In this document: one piece after another, positions 11,001 through 20,453 of the stretch
Position numbering within the stretch: the first letter of the stretch is position 1
How the letters are laid out: each line of letters begins with the position of its first letter
Assembly: GCA_036936625.1 (NCBI GenBank)
Contig: JAUPFT010000007.1
Location: 58,297,089-58,361,088 of the forward strand
From: Parnassius smintheus behrii
Taxonomy: Eukaryota; Arthropoda; Insecta; Lepidoptera; Papilionidae
Direction: 5' to 3'
DNA length: 64,000 nucleotides
Made by a program: the position numbers and the translations under genes
Notes under the pieces: model-generated
Told to the model about the DNA's origin: nothing
Seen by the model: only the letters and a program-made list of their open reading frames with translations
Databases searched by the model: none

Positions 11001-11880
11001 GCCCTTCTTTTAGTGTGGCCCTAAACAGTGGCCATTTTGCTTTAGCATTATACAGACGTGTAGAATTTCTAAAAGCAACACTTTTCTTATCTATTTCAAC
11101 CTTTATTTGAAACTGGATAGCTCGGTGGTCAGAGAGTGTAGAAAAATTCGGATCTACTCTCCATTGTTCCAGTTTGTGTAGGAGGGCTGAAGAGCAACAA
11201 GTCACATCTACTAAGCTACTATGCAGTTTTCCAGCTCGGTATTGATAAAATGTTGGTTCATTGCCTTGATTTAATACATTCAAATCTAATTCTGCTATCA
11301 TTTCTGACAAGAGCATGCCCCTACTGTCCTCCCCTCTGCTTCCCCACCAAGGACTCTTTGCGTTAAAGTCGCCCGCCAGGATGATATTTTCCATTTTCAT
11401 GTCTTGAGCGATCTTCGTGATCTTCCTAATGTCTTCTTCCAGGTTGCCATTTTTTTCCAAATATACATTAATTATGCCTAAGTTATGCTTTCCTACTTTA
11501 GCTTTAAAACCAACAATATTCTCAGTTATATATTCCGAATTTTCTACAATTGTGTAAGTGGAATTAACAACGATGACTGCTGATTTAACTGGCTTGTCAA
11601 CGCTATTAGTGACTTTTTGTATTACGCGACGATTACAGGTAACATGAGCTTTAGAACCAACGTATGGTTCTTGAAGTAAGAGAAATGCAATACGTTGCTT
11701 GACCGCCATTTTTAGTGATTCTTTATAGGCCGCCATCCCTCGTCCAAGATTAACTTGTACGAATTTGATAGCTAGTGATTCACTTGGGATTGTGCTTTGT
11801 GTGATAGGTATATTACGTGGTGTGGTCGGAATCAACTGTGGGTGATCGATATTAATTGCCTGTTCAACTTTAGCAATATG
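8086..11880 (-). CDS. ORF2 of element B: endonuclease, reverse transcriptase, RNase H, zinc finger
   Basis: Intact LINE polyprotein of about 1,260 residues. The APE endonuclease has FVQVNLGRG, QEPYVGSKA, AGDFNAKSPWWGS and an intact SDH in TLSDHRAIQF. The RT has KKAPGEDGMT, VALDIEGAFDNAWW, CIQGSTCGP and QAFADDI. RNase H follows (YTDGSKLEG, then ELTAIL, SDSRSALE and GNERADEL), then a CXCX10HX4C zinc finger (CVCSNEVDEKIEHLLIDC). The frame is +1 relative to ORF1, overlaps its last codons (TGC TAA at 11870-11875), and has no ATG before the first endonuclease motif. Expression therefore needs a +1 shift or non-AUG reinitiation, which is inferred. The frame shows no stop or frameshift, so this ORF may still be functional although ORF1 is broken. 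Confidence 0.92.
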   Translation of the reverse strand, partial: HIAKVEQAINIDHPQLIPTTPRNIPITQSTIPSESLAIKFVQVNLGRGMAAYKESLKMAVKQRIAFLLLQEPYVGSKAHVTCNRRVIQKVTNSVDKPVKSAVIVVNSTYTIVENSEYITENIVGFKAKVGKHNLGIINVYLEKNGNLEEDIRKITKIAQDMKMENIILAGDFNAKSPWWGSRGEDSRGMLLSEMIAELDLNVLNQGNEPTFYQYRAGKLHSSLVDVTCCSSALLHKLEQWRVDPNFSTLSDHRAIQFQIKVEIDKKSVAFRNSTRLYNAKAKWPLFRATLKEGLQKQQITEEKINSIKTTEELEEIVNRYTEQVHIACQAAIPLISKKVYTTSTPWWTKELDIERKEVIRLRRKIKYANEKRKPYIVQEFITAKEKYVHNIITTMNTSWKELCSKQEKETIWQSTYRVIKRCSTTSEDKLLRFGERTLSPNESASLLAKTFYPDDDYNRDTEEQRNIRAEVDIIIRSLKNYTDTTYIKFTEVEIEMVFQKMNPKKAPGEDGMTSDICYESYKITPSTLLAIYNKCLEIGYFPKTWKKAIIKIIPKPGRVDYTVPKAYRPIGLLPVFGKILEKLFVGRLLWQLGREGKFSNRQYGFMPQRSTEDALYDIMTVIKQGIKEKKIVVMVALDIEGAFDNAWWPQIIKEIQRKNVNIHNLRLIISYLSSRSVIVKYAGAMATKPTTKGCIQGSTCGPILWNILLDPLLELSSDTNVHLQAFADDIIIIAKGNSAKDVEDKLNPALEKIVTWGKRHKLNFAPHKTQSIVITKKLSYELPIIKMDKIIIQPSTSLKVLGVTIDKNLNFVEHLDEVLGKAIKLYKMIARTAKSHWGLNSDIVKTIYIAVVEPTILYAANVWAMTMEKEYMKKRLERITRMIAIKICKGHRTVSFTSSVILAGILPLDLRAMERLSLYEIKRGKPMNQLPGRDIERPISPFCLPHPAERCCMSFELISSQDQEQAIDTFKPRLYTDGSKLEGKVGGAVSVWKDGREIRKSTFRLESYCSVYQAELTAILKALDMMCKFDELRKGTILSDSRSALECLTDNSSLHPLAAEIRERRRSLINKDGEVKFYWIKAHIGIPGNERADELAKKAALSNKQTPVYDKCPLSFAKRLTRDSTCVKWQQRYSEAATGAVTKNFFPDVKEAHKTLKQIRMDNIKAQLLTGHGGFKAYLFKFKLAQSPFCVCSNEVDEKIEHLLIDCPRFTIQRMECEHRMGIAINLTNLKYVLNNDDCRIHFLKYAEYVVRCAGKANGSKVDI

Positions 11881-13246
11881 CTACTGAGGATCTTGCTATT
11901 CTATCCCATTTCTGCCATATTGGGCAATCAGCACTGTATGCTGTATGGCAATAGTCCCCCTTAATTTTATTTCTAACACAGTTTACACAAGATGGTGCTC
12001 CGTTGCTGCGTAAACATTCCCTACTGTCATGATCCTCTGCACAGTAACCACAAGTTTGCTTGTCTGCCACGCATTCTTTCGCTCTGTGACCGAATCCCAT
12101 GCATCGGTAGCATTGGATTACTGGTGACTGGTCAATAGCTGGAACTATTTGATAGCCAACGTGCACTTTTTGACCTTTAAATGCTTTCCATACATTAGGG
12201 CTTACCTCCATTATGATATTATTAACTGCTGACGTGCGGCCCTTGATTCGTCTTAAGACTTTAATTTTATTTTTTTCCTTTTCCACATCTTTTAACAAGT
12301 TAGCATTTTGCTTAAATAATGCTTCTTCTAACTTTGCATTACTTAAGTCATTTGTTACTCCTATTAATTTTAATAGGGGATTTTTTGTGATTGACTTAGA
12401 CACTGTAAGCTTTTTACCTGAATTTTTTATCGCATTTTGTAATGTGTTACGGTCTTCGTCTGTGTCACACGTAATAACCACCTTCTGGTTTCTGGCTCTT
12501 CTAACTTTATTGACTCCCACTCCCAATTGCACCACATCGACATTAGTCTTAATAGCACTAACAACATCCTCACTTGTATGACGTGGGTCGGAAGATTCTA
12601 CTACGAGAGAAAAGGTAGGGTTAGTGAGAGCTTCAGCATAAGATCTTTTTGGACCAGCCGCTTGCTGCTCTTTAGAAGGATGGTAGTTTAGGTTATCAGT
12701 GTGTTTGTTCATCATAATAGATCTATTATCACATGCTTGTAAGTGCTCTAGCTTTTCTTTGATTTCTGCTACTGCAAGCTCTGTGCCTAGACCAAAGTTG
12801 TTTTGGTATGCCCACTGACTAGTTTCACTTTCTTTTAACTCCCTTATTTCATTCGACAGTTTATCAACTTTTAATGTCAAAGGTTCGACAGCTGTTGATA
12901 TGTCGTCTGCAGATATTACCTGTGAAAATTTGGAGCACTGAGGTCTTGTTTGCAACTCTTTAATCATGTTTTTAATATCTTTGATATCGCTGATATTAGG
13001 GTCTATTTGTGGCTCTTTCAACTCGTCCATTGCTAAAATAATGCTCTTAATACTTTCCTTATCTGCCATTTTATCCTTGAGGTCTCCAATATTACGGCTA
13101 AGCACTTTTATTTGTTCGATCACCTCCCTTATCTGATTCGTGAATACCATTGTGTTCTCGATGGGTAAAGGGCAATGCCCAGTCTTCATAGACACTTCGG
13201 CCATGAGTGCCCACATATAAAAGCATATAGATATGATAATATGCAA
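11870..13246 (-). CDS. ORF1 of element B, 3' part (zinc knuckles)
   Basis: C-terminal portion of the gag-like protein. The first 30 or so residues of this frame are probably foreign or at the edge of the insertion; homology to A1 ORF1 becomes convincing from about 13180 downward. It contains a coiled-coil-like region, the domain from SYAEALTNPTFSLVVESS through NKVRRARNQKVVITC, and three knuckles (CYRCMGFGHRAKEC, CGYCAEDHDSREC, CVNC...H...C). It ends SSVAYC then UAA. The missing N-terminal half lies at about 17280-18261 beyond the insertion. Confidence 0.82.
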   Translation of the reverse strand: MHIIISICFYMWALMAEVSMKTGHCPLPIENTMVFTNQIREVIEQIKVLSRNIGDLKDKMADKESIKSIILAMDELKEPQIDPNISDIKDIKNMIKELQTRPQCSKFSQVISADDISTAVEPLTLKVDKLSNEIRELKESETSQWAYQNNFGLGTELAVAEIKEKLEHLQACDNRSIMMNKHTDNLNYHPSKEQQAAGPKRSYAEALTNPTFSLVVESSDPRHTSEDVVSAIKTNVDVVQLGVGVNKVRRARNQKVVITCDTDEDRNTLQNAIKNSGKKLTVSKSITKNPLLKLIGVTNDLSNAKLEEALFKQNANLLKDVEKEKNKIKVLRRIKGRTSAVNNIIMEVSPNVWKAFKGQKVHVGYQIVPAIDQSPVIQCYRCMGFGHRAKECVADKQTCGYCAEDHDSRECLRSNGAPSCVNCVRNKIKGDYCHTAYSADCPIWQKWDRIARSSVAYC

Positions 13247-13899
13247 TTAAAACAATGAAATGGTAAAGGAATTGCTTTAAAAAAAGTCGGGGTTTTGAAA
13301 ATATTTGAAGTTTTTATTTTCACAAATGCAGTTTTTTTAACAACTATTTTTATCGATTTTATCGCGTTTTATTTCTTTGATTTTTAATTCCAGACATTTC
13401 GGGTGCTTTCCAGCACCCATGGTTACGGCAGACTGAGGTGACCGACGTCCCAATGTCAGCGTTAACCCGGAGTACCTTCAGATTTTTAATTTTTATTTAT
13501 TGTCCGATCTACAGAATGAACTTACTGTGTCTAGAAGTCTTGCAGTGGTATGCTTGAGTTTTTAATTTCATTAATTACAGGGTCCTAAGCAGGTGGTAGT
13601 ACCAAGCATCCTTCCTAAAAAAGAATTTATATATTAGATATTATATAGAATTAATATAATAAAATACACTTTACGACTAATAGTGATGACTTGCAATTCT
13701 AGCCCTAAGTAAAGATCAGCTAGGGCTTAACTTTATTCCTTCCATAATGCTGCTCCTCTGGTTATTACAGAGTTCTATCCGGTAGCAACCATTAAATCTT
13801 ATATGCTCACCATAATAGTAGCGAGCTTGCTTTAATTGGTATGTGACACAAGCAATTAATATTAAGTCGCTGTAAGTTAAAACAGGAAATTCCCTAACA

Positions 13900-14400
13900 T
13901 TTTAAAGTCTACATTTATATTTCTAAAGTCTGCCTGCCCTAGCTCTATTTAGATTGTTTTCCCTAGCATACTCAGAAAAATCATTATTTGTCTCCATATT
14001 TTGATGAACTATTTCAAGTATTTGAGCCGCATCATCCCTGTCCCTTATTTTTGTGTGCAATTTATTAACTATAGCAGAAGCCACAGCAGTCTATCATCAA
14101 ATGTGTAGAAGCCCTGTTAAAGTAATTTTGATGAAATATTTTAAATTCAGTTTTAAAAATGCCATTCACCACCTCTAGTACCCATATCGACACATAGTCA
14201 CGGCTCTGGATTTATTAGCATATCTTGTCATTAACTGAGATTCACCATCTGCTGGAGACATTTCTGCGACCCTTAGACATCCACATCTATCCTCAATTAC
14301 AAATCAAAATGCAGATGCGTTGTCACCCGTGAGGACTAAGATCATTTTCTCGTTTCCAGTAAAAAGGGTCTCCGGTTCTCTACACTCACCATACAAAACA
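13900..14400 (-). pseudogene. Decayed DDE transposase-like fragment
   Basis: Reading the - strand in shifting frames gives fragments such as WVLEVVNGIFKTEF, then HQNYFNRAS and HLMID, followed by a stretch resembling INKFHxxI. This is the flavour of the C-terminal region of DDE_4-type (PIF/Harbinger or ISL2EU-like) transposases. Stops and frameshifts break it, so no protein is made. The family call is tentative and rests on recollection of the motif, not a search. Confidence 0.35.
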
Positions 14401-15784
14401 CAGCAGCATTAAGCTACTATTTCACGCTGGTATTCTGTGAGAGGGTGCTCCTTCCCCGGTCGAGCCGACCCATTCATGCTACAACTATACTTCTAATATA
14501 ACTGCAGCATGGCTCTACCAAGTATAACACACATACATAGTACTTGTCACTATGTATGTTTGTTATCGCAATATGTAGTTAATCACAAAAAACATACTTG
14601 CAATGCTGATGGAACTGTTACAACCTGGTAAAAAACATTGTGCTTTTATATAATTAGTTACACTGTGTGATGTATGATCTAAGCTTTGTTGTTCTGGGTG
14701 CAATACATTACTCACTTCAGATTGCAACGAGGACGGACTAGATGATTCAGATGGTTCCCGTTCTGCAGTTGAACATGATGCTGTTCTATCAGTTCATTGC
14801 CAGCAATTATGATATACACGGCATGACAACTGAAATAATGTAAAATACAAAAAATGAAGTCAAAGTGAAAAAATAAAATAGATTTATTTCAAACTCAAAT
14901 ATAAATAAAATATTTATCAAGTTAAATGTTACTGCACAAGGACGGATTTAATGCCCTATATTATTTAATAATTAAGGACTGACAGACTACCAGCAGTCCA
15001 AAAACAATGAAAAATCAACTGTCTCCTTTCTTGGTAGTTGATAAAACTGGTTAATCTCATAAATAAGCTAGTATGTTTGTCAGATATAGCTAGGGCAGAT
15101 GTGAAAAAATAAAACAAGTTCTTGAGTTGATATACAATCAGTGTAAAAACATGTATAATTATCAGATATATGGATCACATTTAATAAATTGAAATGTTAA
15201 ACATGTTAAACACTTACCTCACGTAGCGCAAATAATTCCTCACGTGGAAAATCGAAGACAAACAATGTGTGTGATCTTATTCTCATAAGTGTCAGTGCCA
15301 CAGCTGATGTATATATGTTCAAGACGAACTATTGGTGCATTTTGCGAGTGCCACACTACACGTTCACCGTACTCGAAACTTATACCTAATAAAGAAGCTA
15401 CAATTATTATATTGATATTATTCAAGTAAACTCAGTTATAAAGCATTTCTTAGAGGAAGACATACCACATCGTGATATGTACCAACTATTTACCTGCTGT
15501 GTTCGAACCAATTGTTGAGAGATCAACAATTGCATTTTACTTTTACAACAGAACAATAACACGATAACAACACGTAATTTAATTCTTGTGACATAACAGT
15601 GACAGCGGCCTACCTGTCGGATACGATGTTGCCACTTAACGGTCATAAAATCTATGGAATGATATCGATTTTTATTCGATTAATAATATCATAAAAAGAA
15701 TAATCTTTGACGCGTTTTAAGTTCTGCACGCTTTTTAAAATATAATTTCCTTTATTTATTGAAACTCTATTTCAAATGTATTTT

Positions 15785-15996
15785 TAAGAACAGTTAGCTT
15801 GTGCTGTATTGTTTTGTTATGCTTTAGAGAATTCGTGGTAAATCAGCTGGAAATTAACTTCTTGAATTATCATAACATGATTCCATTTTAAATGTTATGT
15901 TAAAAACAGATAAGAATAACAGTTAACTTGTGCAGTAGCGTTTTGTTATACTCTAAAGAATTCTTGGTAAATCAGCTAGTAATTCGTTATCATAAC
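15785..15996. repeat. Tandem duplication, two diverged ~90 bp units about 120 bp apart
   Basis: Two units (15785-15876 and about 15911-15996) both read through ACAGTTARCTTGTGC, GAATTCKTGGTAAATCAGCT and end TTATCATAAC. They lie inside the insertion in element B and are probably part of a non-autonomous DNA element. Confidence 0.6.
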
Positions 15997-16604
15997 TATA
16001 AATGTGAAGGTTGTCAATGAATTCAACCGAGCCTATAACAACGGTTGTTTTAGTTTTTAATGGTTGACTGCCGCTTTTGATGACTTGAAATTAATAAAAA
16101 CCTATTTTGCGCAATAAGTTTTTTCTCTTTGGTAATGAATAAACCACAGAAACCCCTTTAATGTATAATAGTCCTTTTTTTGATACAAGTAGCACATTTT
16201 AAGGAACCGCAAAAACAACTTTGTTATTTATACAAACACTATGAAAAACAAAATAATTTGTTGCTGGCGATAATGATAGTGGTATTTTGACTCGATTTAA
16301 AATATATGCTTGTTACTACTGAACTCTTCATGGGCCTGCGAGTCCGACTCGCACTGAACCACTTTTTTTCAACATTTAGTTTTATTCTAATAAATAGTTT
16401 TTTCGTTTAAGCGGAGCTCTTTTACTTTAGGTTTATTACCTCTTTATCTACAATAATCAATGAGTAAGTAAAGTGTGTAAATACGATTCTTAAATTGTAA
16501 AAATAATAATTGGATTTGAACATCTTAGGTAGGTATTTAGTTTTATTTATTTAGAAAATATTAATCTCACAATTATTTATTGTAATAATATAATTTATCA
16601 CACA

Positions 16605-16860
16605 GCTAACGCCCTCATTAGCAATGTAATGGTGAAAGAATTTTCAAAATCGGTCTAGTAATTTTTGAGATTAGCCAAAAAACGTATTCATTGAAAGTAG
16701 CGCCCTCTATAATAAAATTAACCCTATATTAGATAGCTAAAATTATACATAACAATCTAGTGGTGAAAGAATTCTTAAAGTTGGTCAAGTACTTTACGAG
16801 TTAAGCGAATAAAATATTCTTTGATAGTAGCTCCCTCAATAATAAAATGCATCCTACGTT
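16605..16860. repeat. Tandem duplication, two ~120 bp units
   Basis: Two diverged units share the phrases GTGGTGAAAGAATT, a run resembling AAATCGGTC, and AGTAGCNCCCTCNATAATAAAA. They lie within the insertion that splits element B. No coding potential is seen around them. Confidence 0.55.
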
Positions 16861-17256
16861 TTAAGCACCATAGCAAAAAACGATTCAACATAGCCTAATC
16901 CGCACACACAGTAAAAACATAACCATCCTTTTTCGTCTGTAGTCGGTAAACATTTGGTTATAACGGTTGCGTATCGACTGCTTTGGATAAATATCCATTG
17001 TCAACGGTTATTTTAAACCTATATCATAACATCGTAATAGTTATCGAAAGATCATATATGCATGGTAATAATGACACCATAAGTAATCGATCGAAAAGGG
17101 GAATCGATTTTTTAATGATTTTTGTGATTGGCAACATTTTTTATTTTATTCACAGACTAATGAATTACGTATTTACCTAATTTTATTTTTATCTTTTCGG
17201 TACTTTTAATTTGTGCAAAAATATTCCCATTGTTTTAGGATAAATGAATACCGCGA

Positions 17257-18261
17257 TTAATAACCATAAATAAAGATATATTTTTTTAACAAATGCACAT
17301 TGTTGGGCGTTACATGGCCTAATATGGGCATCCCCCTTTCTCGATTAGCAGTGGTATAATCGAGGGTTTCATTGATAATTCTAGCGGATGTTCCACTAAT
17401 TTCCTGTCGAATTTGGTAGATAGCCTTAATAGGGTCATCCATTTCATAGTTAAGCCATCCCCTTATTGACTCTACGGATTTTTGAGTTTCTTGGATGACT
17501 TGTTGGATGTCCCTGAACTTTTGAAGCTGTAAGGATTGCAAATCTGAGATTTGTTTGTTATGTGCTCTCTCGACTCTTACTAGTTCTTTTGCTGCTCGAC
17601 TACGCTCTTGTTCTAATGCGAGCCGGTGTCGAGAGCGTGAGTCCGAGAGCGATAACACCGTTTCATAAAGTCCTTGAAGGCAATCGTGAACTTCCTGTTT
17701 ACACTCGCGCTTCATATTTCCCGCTTTCTCTAATGCTTCTTTGCCTGAAAGCAAGAACTCATTGGCGCGCTGTGTTGCAAGGTCCATTGAAATTCCAGCC
17801 CGCTTATATGCGGGCGGTAAAATGCTTGACCTCCTGCTTCCACCACTTACCACACTATCAGAATCTGACCAGTCATCATCGGTACGGAGTGCAGGCTTGC
17901 AAATTCCTAGCATGTCAAGCTCCGCCTCCATATCCATCGTAATAGACGTGTCCTTTTCAGAGGCAGTGTCATGTTGATGTGGATTTCCGGCAGTAATATT
18001 TTCCTGCTCTACAGGTTCCTTCGCAATTATAGTACAATGTAAATTATCTGGATTGTTGGACCTGGATGTTTCAGTCATGGCCCTTTGGGAGCTCTCCGTA
18101 TCTACGGCAGAGCTAGTAGTTTTTTGTGTTGAGGTTGCATTTTGTAAAAGAACCTTTTTCCGTAGAGTTGGTGCAGATACCGGGCTAACACCTCTAATAG
18201 ATCTACTAGGGGCCTTAGACTTTGCTAATTCTATGCATGATTTGGTGGATTTGTTTGACAT
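17257..18261 (-). pseudogene. ORF1 of element B, 5' part, interrupted
   Basis: N-terminal half of the gag-like protein. I take the start at 18261 (MSNKSTKS), not the upstream frame that would translate the A-tract as six Lys. Residues about 144-236 are nearly identical to residues 128-220 of A1 ORF1: three differences in 93, while the DNA is only about three-quarters identical by eye. The tail after PNNVHLL (about 17290) runs into foreign sequence and stops at 17257. The rest of the protein resumes at about 13180. As it stands the gene cannot make full-length ORF1. Confidence 0.82.
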
Positions 18262-18279
18262 TTTTTTTTTTTTTTTTTT
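18262..18279 (-). promoter_or_regulatory. A-tract leader 5' of ORF1 start (element B)
   Basis: Uninterrupted T-run on the + strand, i.e. oligo(A) in the transcript, abutting the ORF1 ATG as in A1 and A2. Conservation of position between diverged families suggests a functional leader, not chance. Confidence 0.55.
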
Positions 18280-19755
18280 GGTAGAGTCAAATTCTGATAA
18301 TATGACTAGGGACAGCAATCGGTACAGTGTCTACGTTAAAAATCGCAGTTTGACACAAGCTTTTTAAAGTTTTGGTTACAGACTCTACGTAGAGTCAGCA
18401 GACTTACAATTTATACTTAGATTGATAGTGCTGAGTCAGCCAATAACTTTATCGAAAACCGCAACTCGATACGAGCCACCGTTCCAGAGTTATGATAAAA
18501 TGAAAATCTCCAAGATGGTGGTTCAAGATGGCTGACTTTATTTCAATTTTATGTATCTGAGGTTGTATGATACTTAAGGGTACCGAGTTTGGGCTCTTTC
18601 AACTCGGTTTGACGTTGGCCATCTAATGATGAGCCCCAAAATATGTGTGATTTTCACACACCAACCAAAGATTCCAGAGTACGGAGACTGATCTCACATA
18701 TAGTATTATGAAAACCGCACACTCGTACGACCAACGGCTGCCGAGATATCGTCAATTAAAAATTCTGACGTTTTTCCAATATGGCGTCCAGAATTGAAAA
18801 GTTTCTACAACTCAAAGACCGTTTGAGCTAGACCCCCCGACCTTGGTATCAAAGAAAAGGTCTCGGTGCACTCTATATGTTAATCTTATTTATTTTTCTA
18901 TTTCTTTAACTAAAATAAAAATATTTATTAAAATTGATTAAAATTTAATAACTTCTGATTGCCTGTACAGAAAAATTTGAAAAAAGTTTCTAAAGGTTTG
19001 TAATAATAGAAGGCATCTATTTTATGAATAATTAGCTCTGTAAACGCCCTGCAACATTGACCACGTGGCAGAGTGATTTTACAAAATTTTGAGTATTTTT
19101 GTTATTTCAAAATAGAAAAATCTGAAATTTTGCAGATGGTTAGAACACTAAAAGGGCTACAATAAATTGAGATAAAAAGTATATGTTATCGCTTAAGATT
19201 CTTAGATAAATAGTTTTAAAAATTACAAGTTGTGTGTTTTATCCGTTTTTCACTTGTGAAAACTTAAATAGTGCACCGATTTTCTTATGCGATACGTCTT
19301 ATGAGAGGTATTAACAAGGTCTATAAAAGTATAATTTCAAATTCAGCCGCACTCTTCGGAATCTCGGAACACGTGGCCACGTGGTTTTCAGAAAATATGT
19401 AATAACTCTGAATTTTCTTGTCCGAAAAATCTGGAAAAAGCTGTAAAATGTGCACCATGCAAAATGCCAAACAAGGAATAAAAATATATGTGGGTCGTAG
19501 CTTTAGATTTTGCAGCGTTCAACGAAATATGGTAAAATTTTACCTGTTTTTTGAAAAATTCAGCTATAAGTCCCTAAAATCCTCACAGGTAAGATCATAT
19601 ACCTATTTTCACTGCATCCAAATCAAAGCCGACACTATTCCGCGCACTTTGACGTATTGCACTTCACTGTAGCACTAAAATAACTATTTTTTCCGATTTT
19701 TCAAACGCGGAGCTCACTTAGAACGATGCTTACACTTCGGCGGGTGGCGCGAACT
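18280..19755 (-). promoter_or_regulatory. 5' UTR of element B with modular repeats, YY1-like and E-box sites
   Basis: Noncoding, about 1.5 kb. It contains a perfect 16-bp palindrome GACTCTACGTAGAGTC (18381-18396), YY1-like cores at 18510-18521, 18524-18534 and 18776-18787, a GTTTGGGCTC phrase near 18589, GGTCTCGGTG near 18861, and CACGTG E-boxes near 19059, 19370 and 19378, the last two as a close pair. The 5' terminal segment (about 19690-19755) aligns with those of A2 and D. Small ORFs here, including one at 19418-19672, have no support. Confidence 0.55.
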
Positions 19756-19822
19756 GGTTAGGTTAGGTTAGGTTAGGTTAGGTTAGGTTAGGTTAGGTTA
19801 GGTTAGGTTAGGTTAGGTTAGG
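19756..19822 (+). repeat. Telomeric (TTAGG)n array 2
   Basis: About 13 perfect units between the 5' end of element B and the A tail of A2, so the two elements are in tandem in the same orientation. Confidence 0.97.
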
Positions 19823-19835
19823 TTTTTTTTTTTTT

Positions 19836-20453
19836 ATACTTTTCTTACTACTACTTTCCTGCAGTACCCTTCTTTCTAGATGTATATTACTGTTTAGTTT
19901 TGTACCTTTTTTTTTTTTTTTTTTTTTTTTTAGTAGCCGTACCGCTTACAACTGTTTTTTCCCTATTACACTATTTATTTATTGACTATATTACTTATTT
20001 AACTGACATATTACTAGATTTTTACTTAAATTTCTAATGTGTATATAATTAGTACTAATTAATTGTATTGAACTAAGATTGCTTTAAGTATGTATATTTT
20101 GCTGTGTTGTATACATTGTTCTTATATTCTAAACATTACATTTTACTAACTTGATAATAAGCTTAAAATCATTATTTTTTTTTTCCTTTATAATTTTTTT
20201 TTGTTCTTTCATATTTTCGTTTTTATTTTCTTCTTTCTCTTTTTTGTACTTATTTCAATTATCTTAATTTTTTTTTTTTTTTTTTACATTTTCTGACTTT
20301 ATCAATAATATTTAAGATTAAATTACTTAAAGCTTCTTACTCTTACATTTATTTTCTCTTTAAACTTATTATTAATATTTACAGATTGTCATTTATAACT
20401 ACTTGTATATGCTTATTTCATTTTTTTTTCCACCTTGTTACATCTATTATTGC
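19836..20453 (-). other. 3' UTR of element A2
   Basis: About 620 bp, AT-rich, with a second long T-run at about 19907-19931 besides the terminal tail. No ORF is supported. The internal A-run in the transcript could reflect an earlier tail or internal priming. Confidence 0.7.

Larger units (their letters stand above)
13247..17270. mobile_element. ~4 kb AT-rich insertion splitting ORF1 of element B
   Basis: Not related to the LINE; flanked on both sides by pieces of its ORF1. Boundaries are approximate because I found no convincing target duplication or terminal inverted repeat. It holds decayed transposase-like coding at about 13900-14400, short meaningless ORFs at 15240-15646, and two tandem duplications. 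Phrases such as GCGAGTCCGACTCGCACT (about 16339-16356) and a GGTGAAAGAATT-type motif are of a kind common in lepidopteran mobile DNA. It may be several layered insertions. Confidence 0.55.
7287..19755 (-). mobile_element. Telomeric LINE B, RNase H class, full-length but split by a ~4 kb insertion
   Basis: Oligo(T) at 7287-7319 is the poly(A) tail next to array 1; the 5' end at 19755 abuts array 2. Order on the - strand is 5' UTR (19755-18280), A leader, ORF1 5' part (18261 to about 17280), foreign DNA (about 17270-13247), ORF1 3' part, ORF2, 3' UTR. No telomeric repeat occurs between the two ORF1 parts, which favours one interrupted element over two. The 5' terminal 60 bases align with those of A2 and D, so the 5' end is probably complete. 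Confidence 0.8.

Noticed and set aside
15240..15646. Two adjoining open frames of 61 and 74 residues on the - strand
   Set aside because: No recognisable domain, non-ATG context and location in decayed insertion DNA; most likely chance.
18262..18318. Upstream Met and Lys-run extension of B ORF1
   Set aside because: The Lys run is the translated A-tract leader; A1 and A2 start at the ATG directly after the tract and similarity begins there.
19418..19672. 84-residue frame on + in the 5' UTR of B
   Set aside because: Not conserved in the matching part of A2 or D and on the wrong strand for the element.
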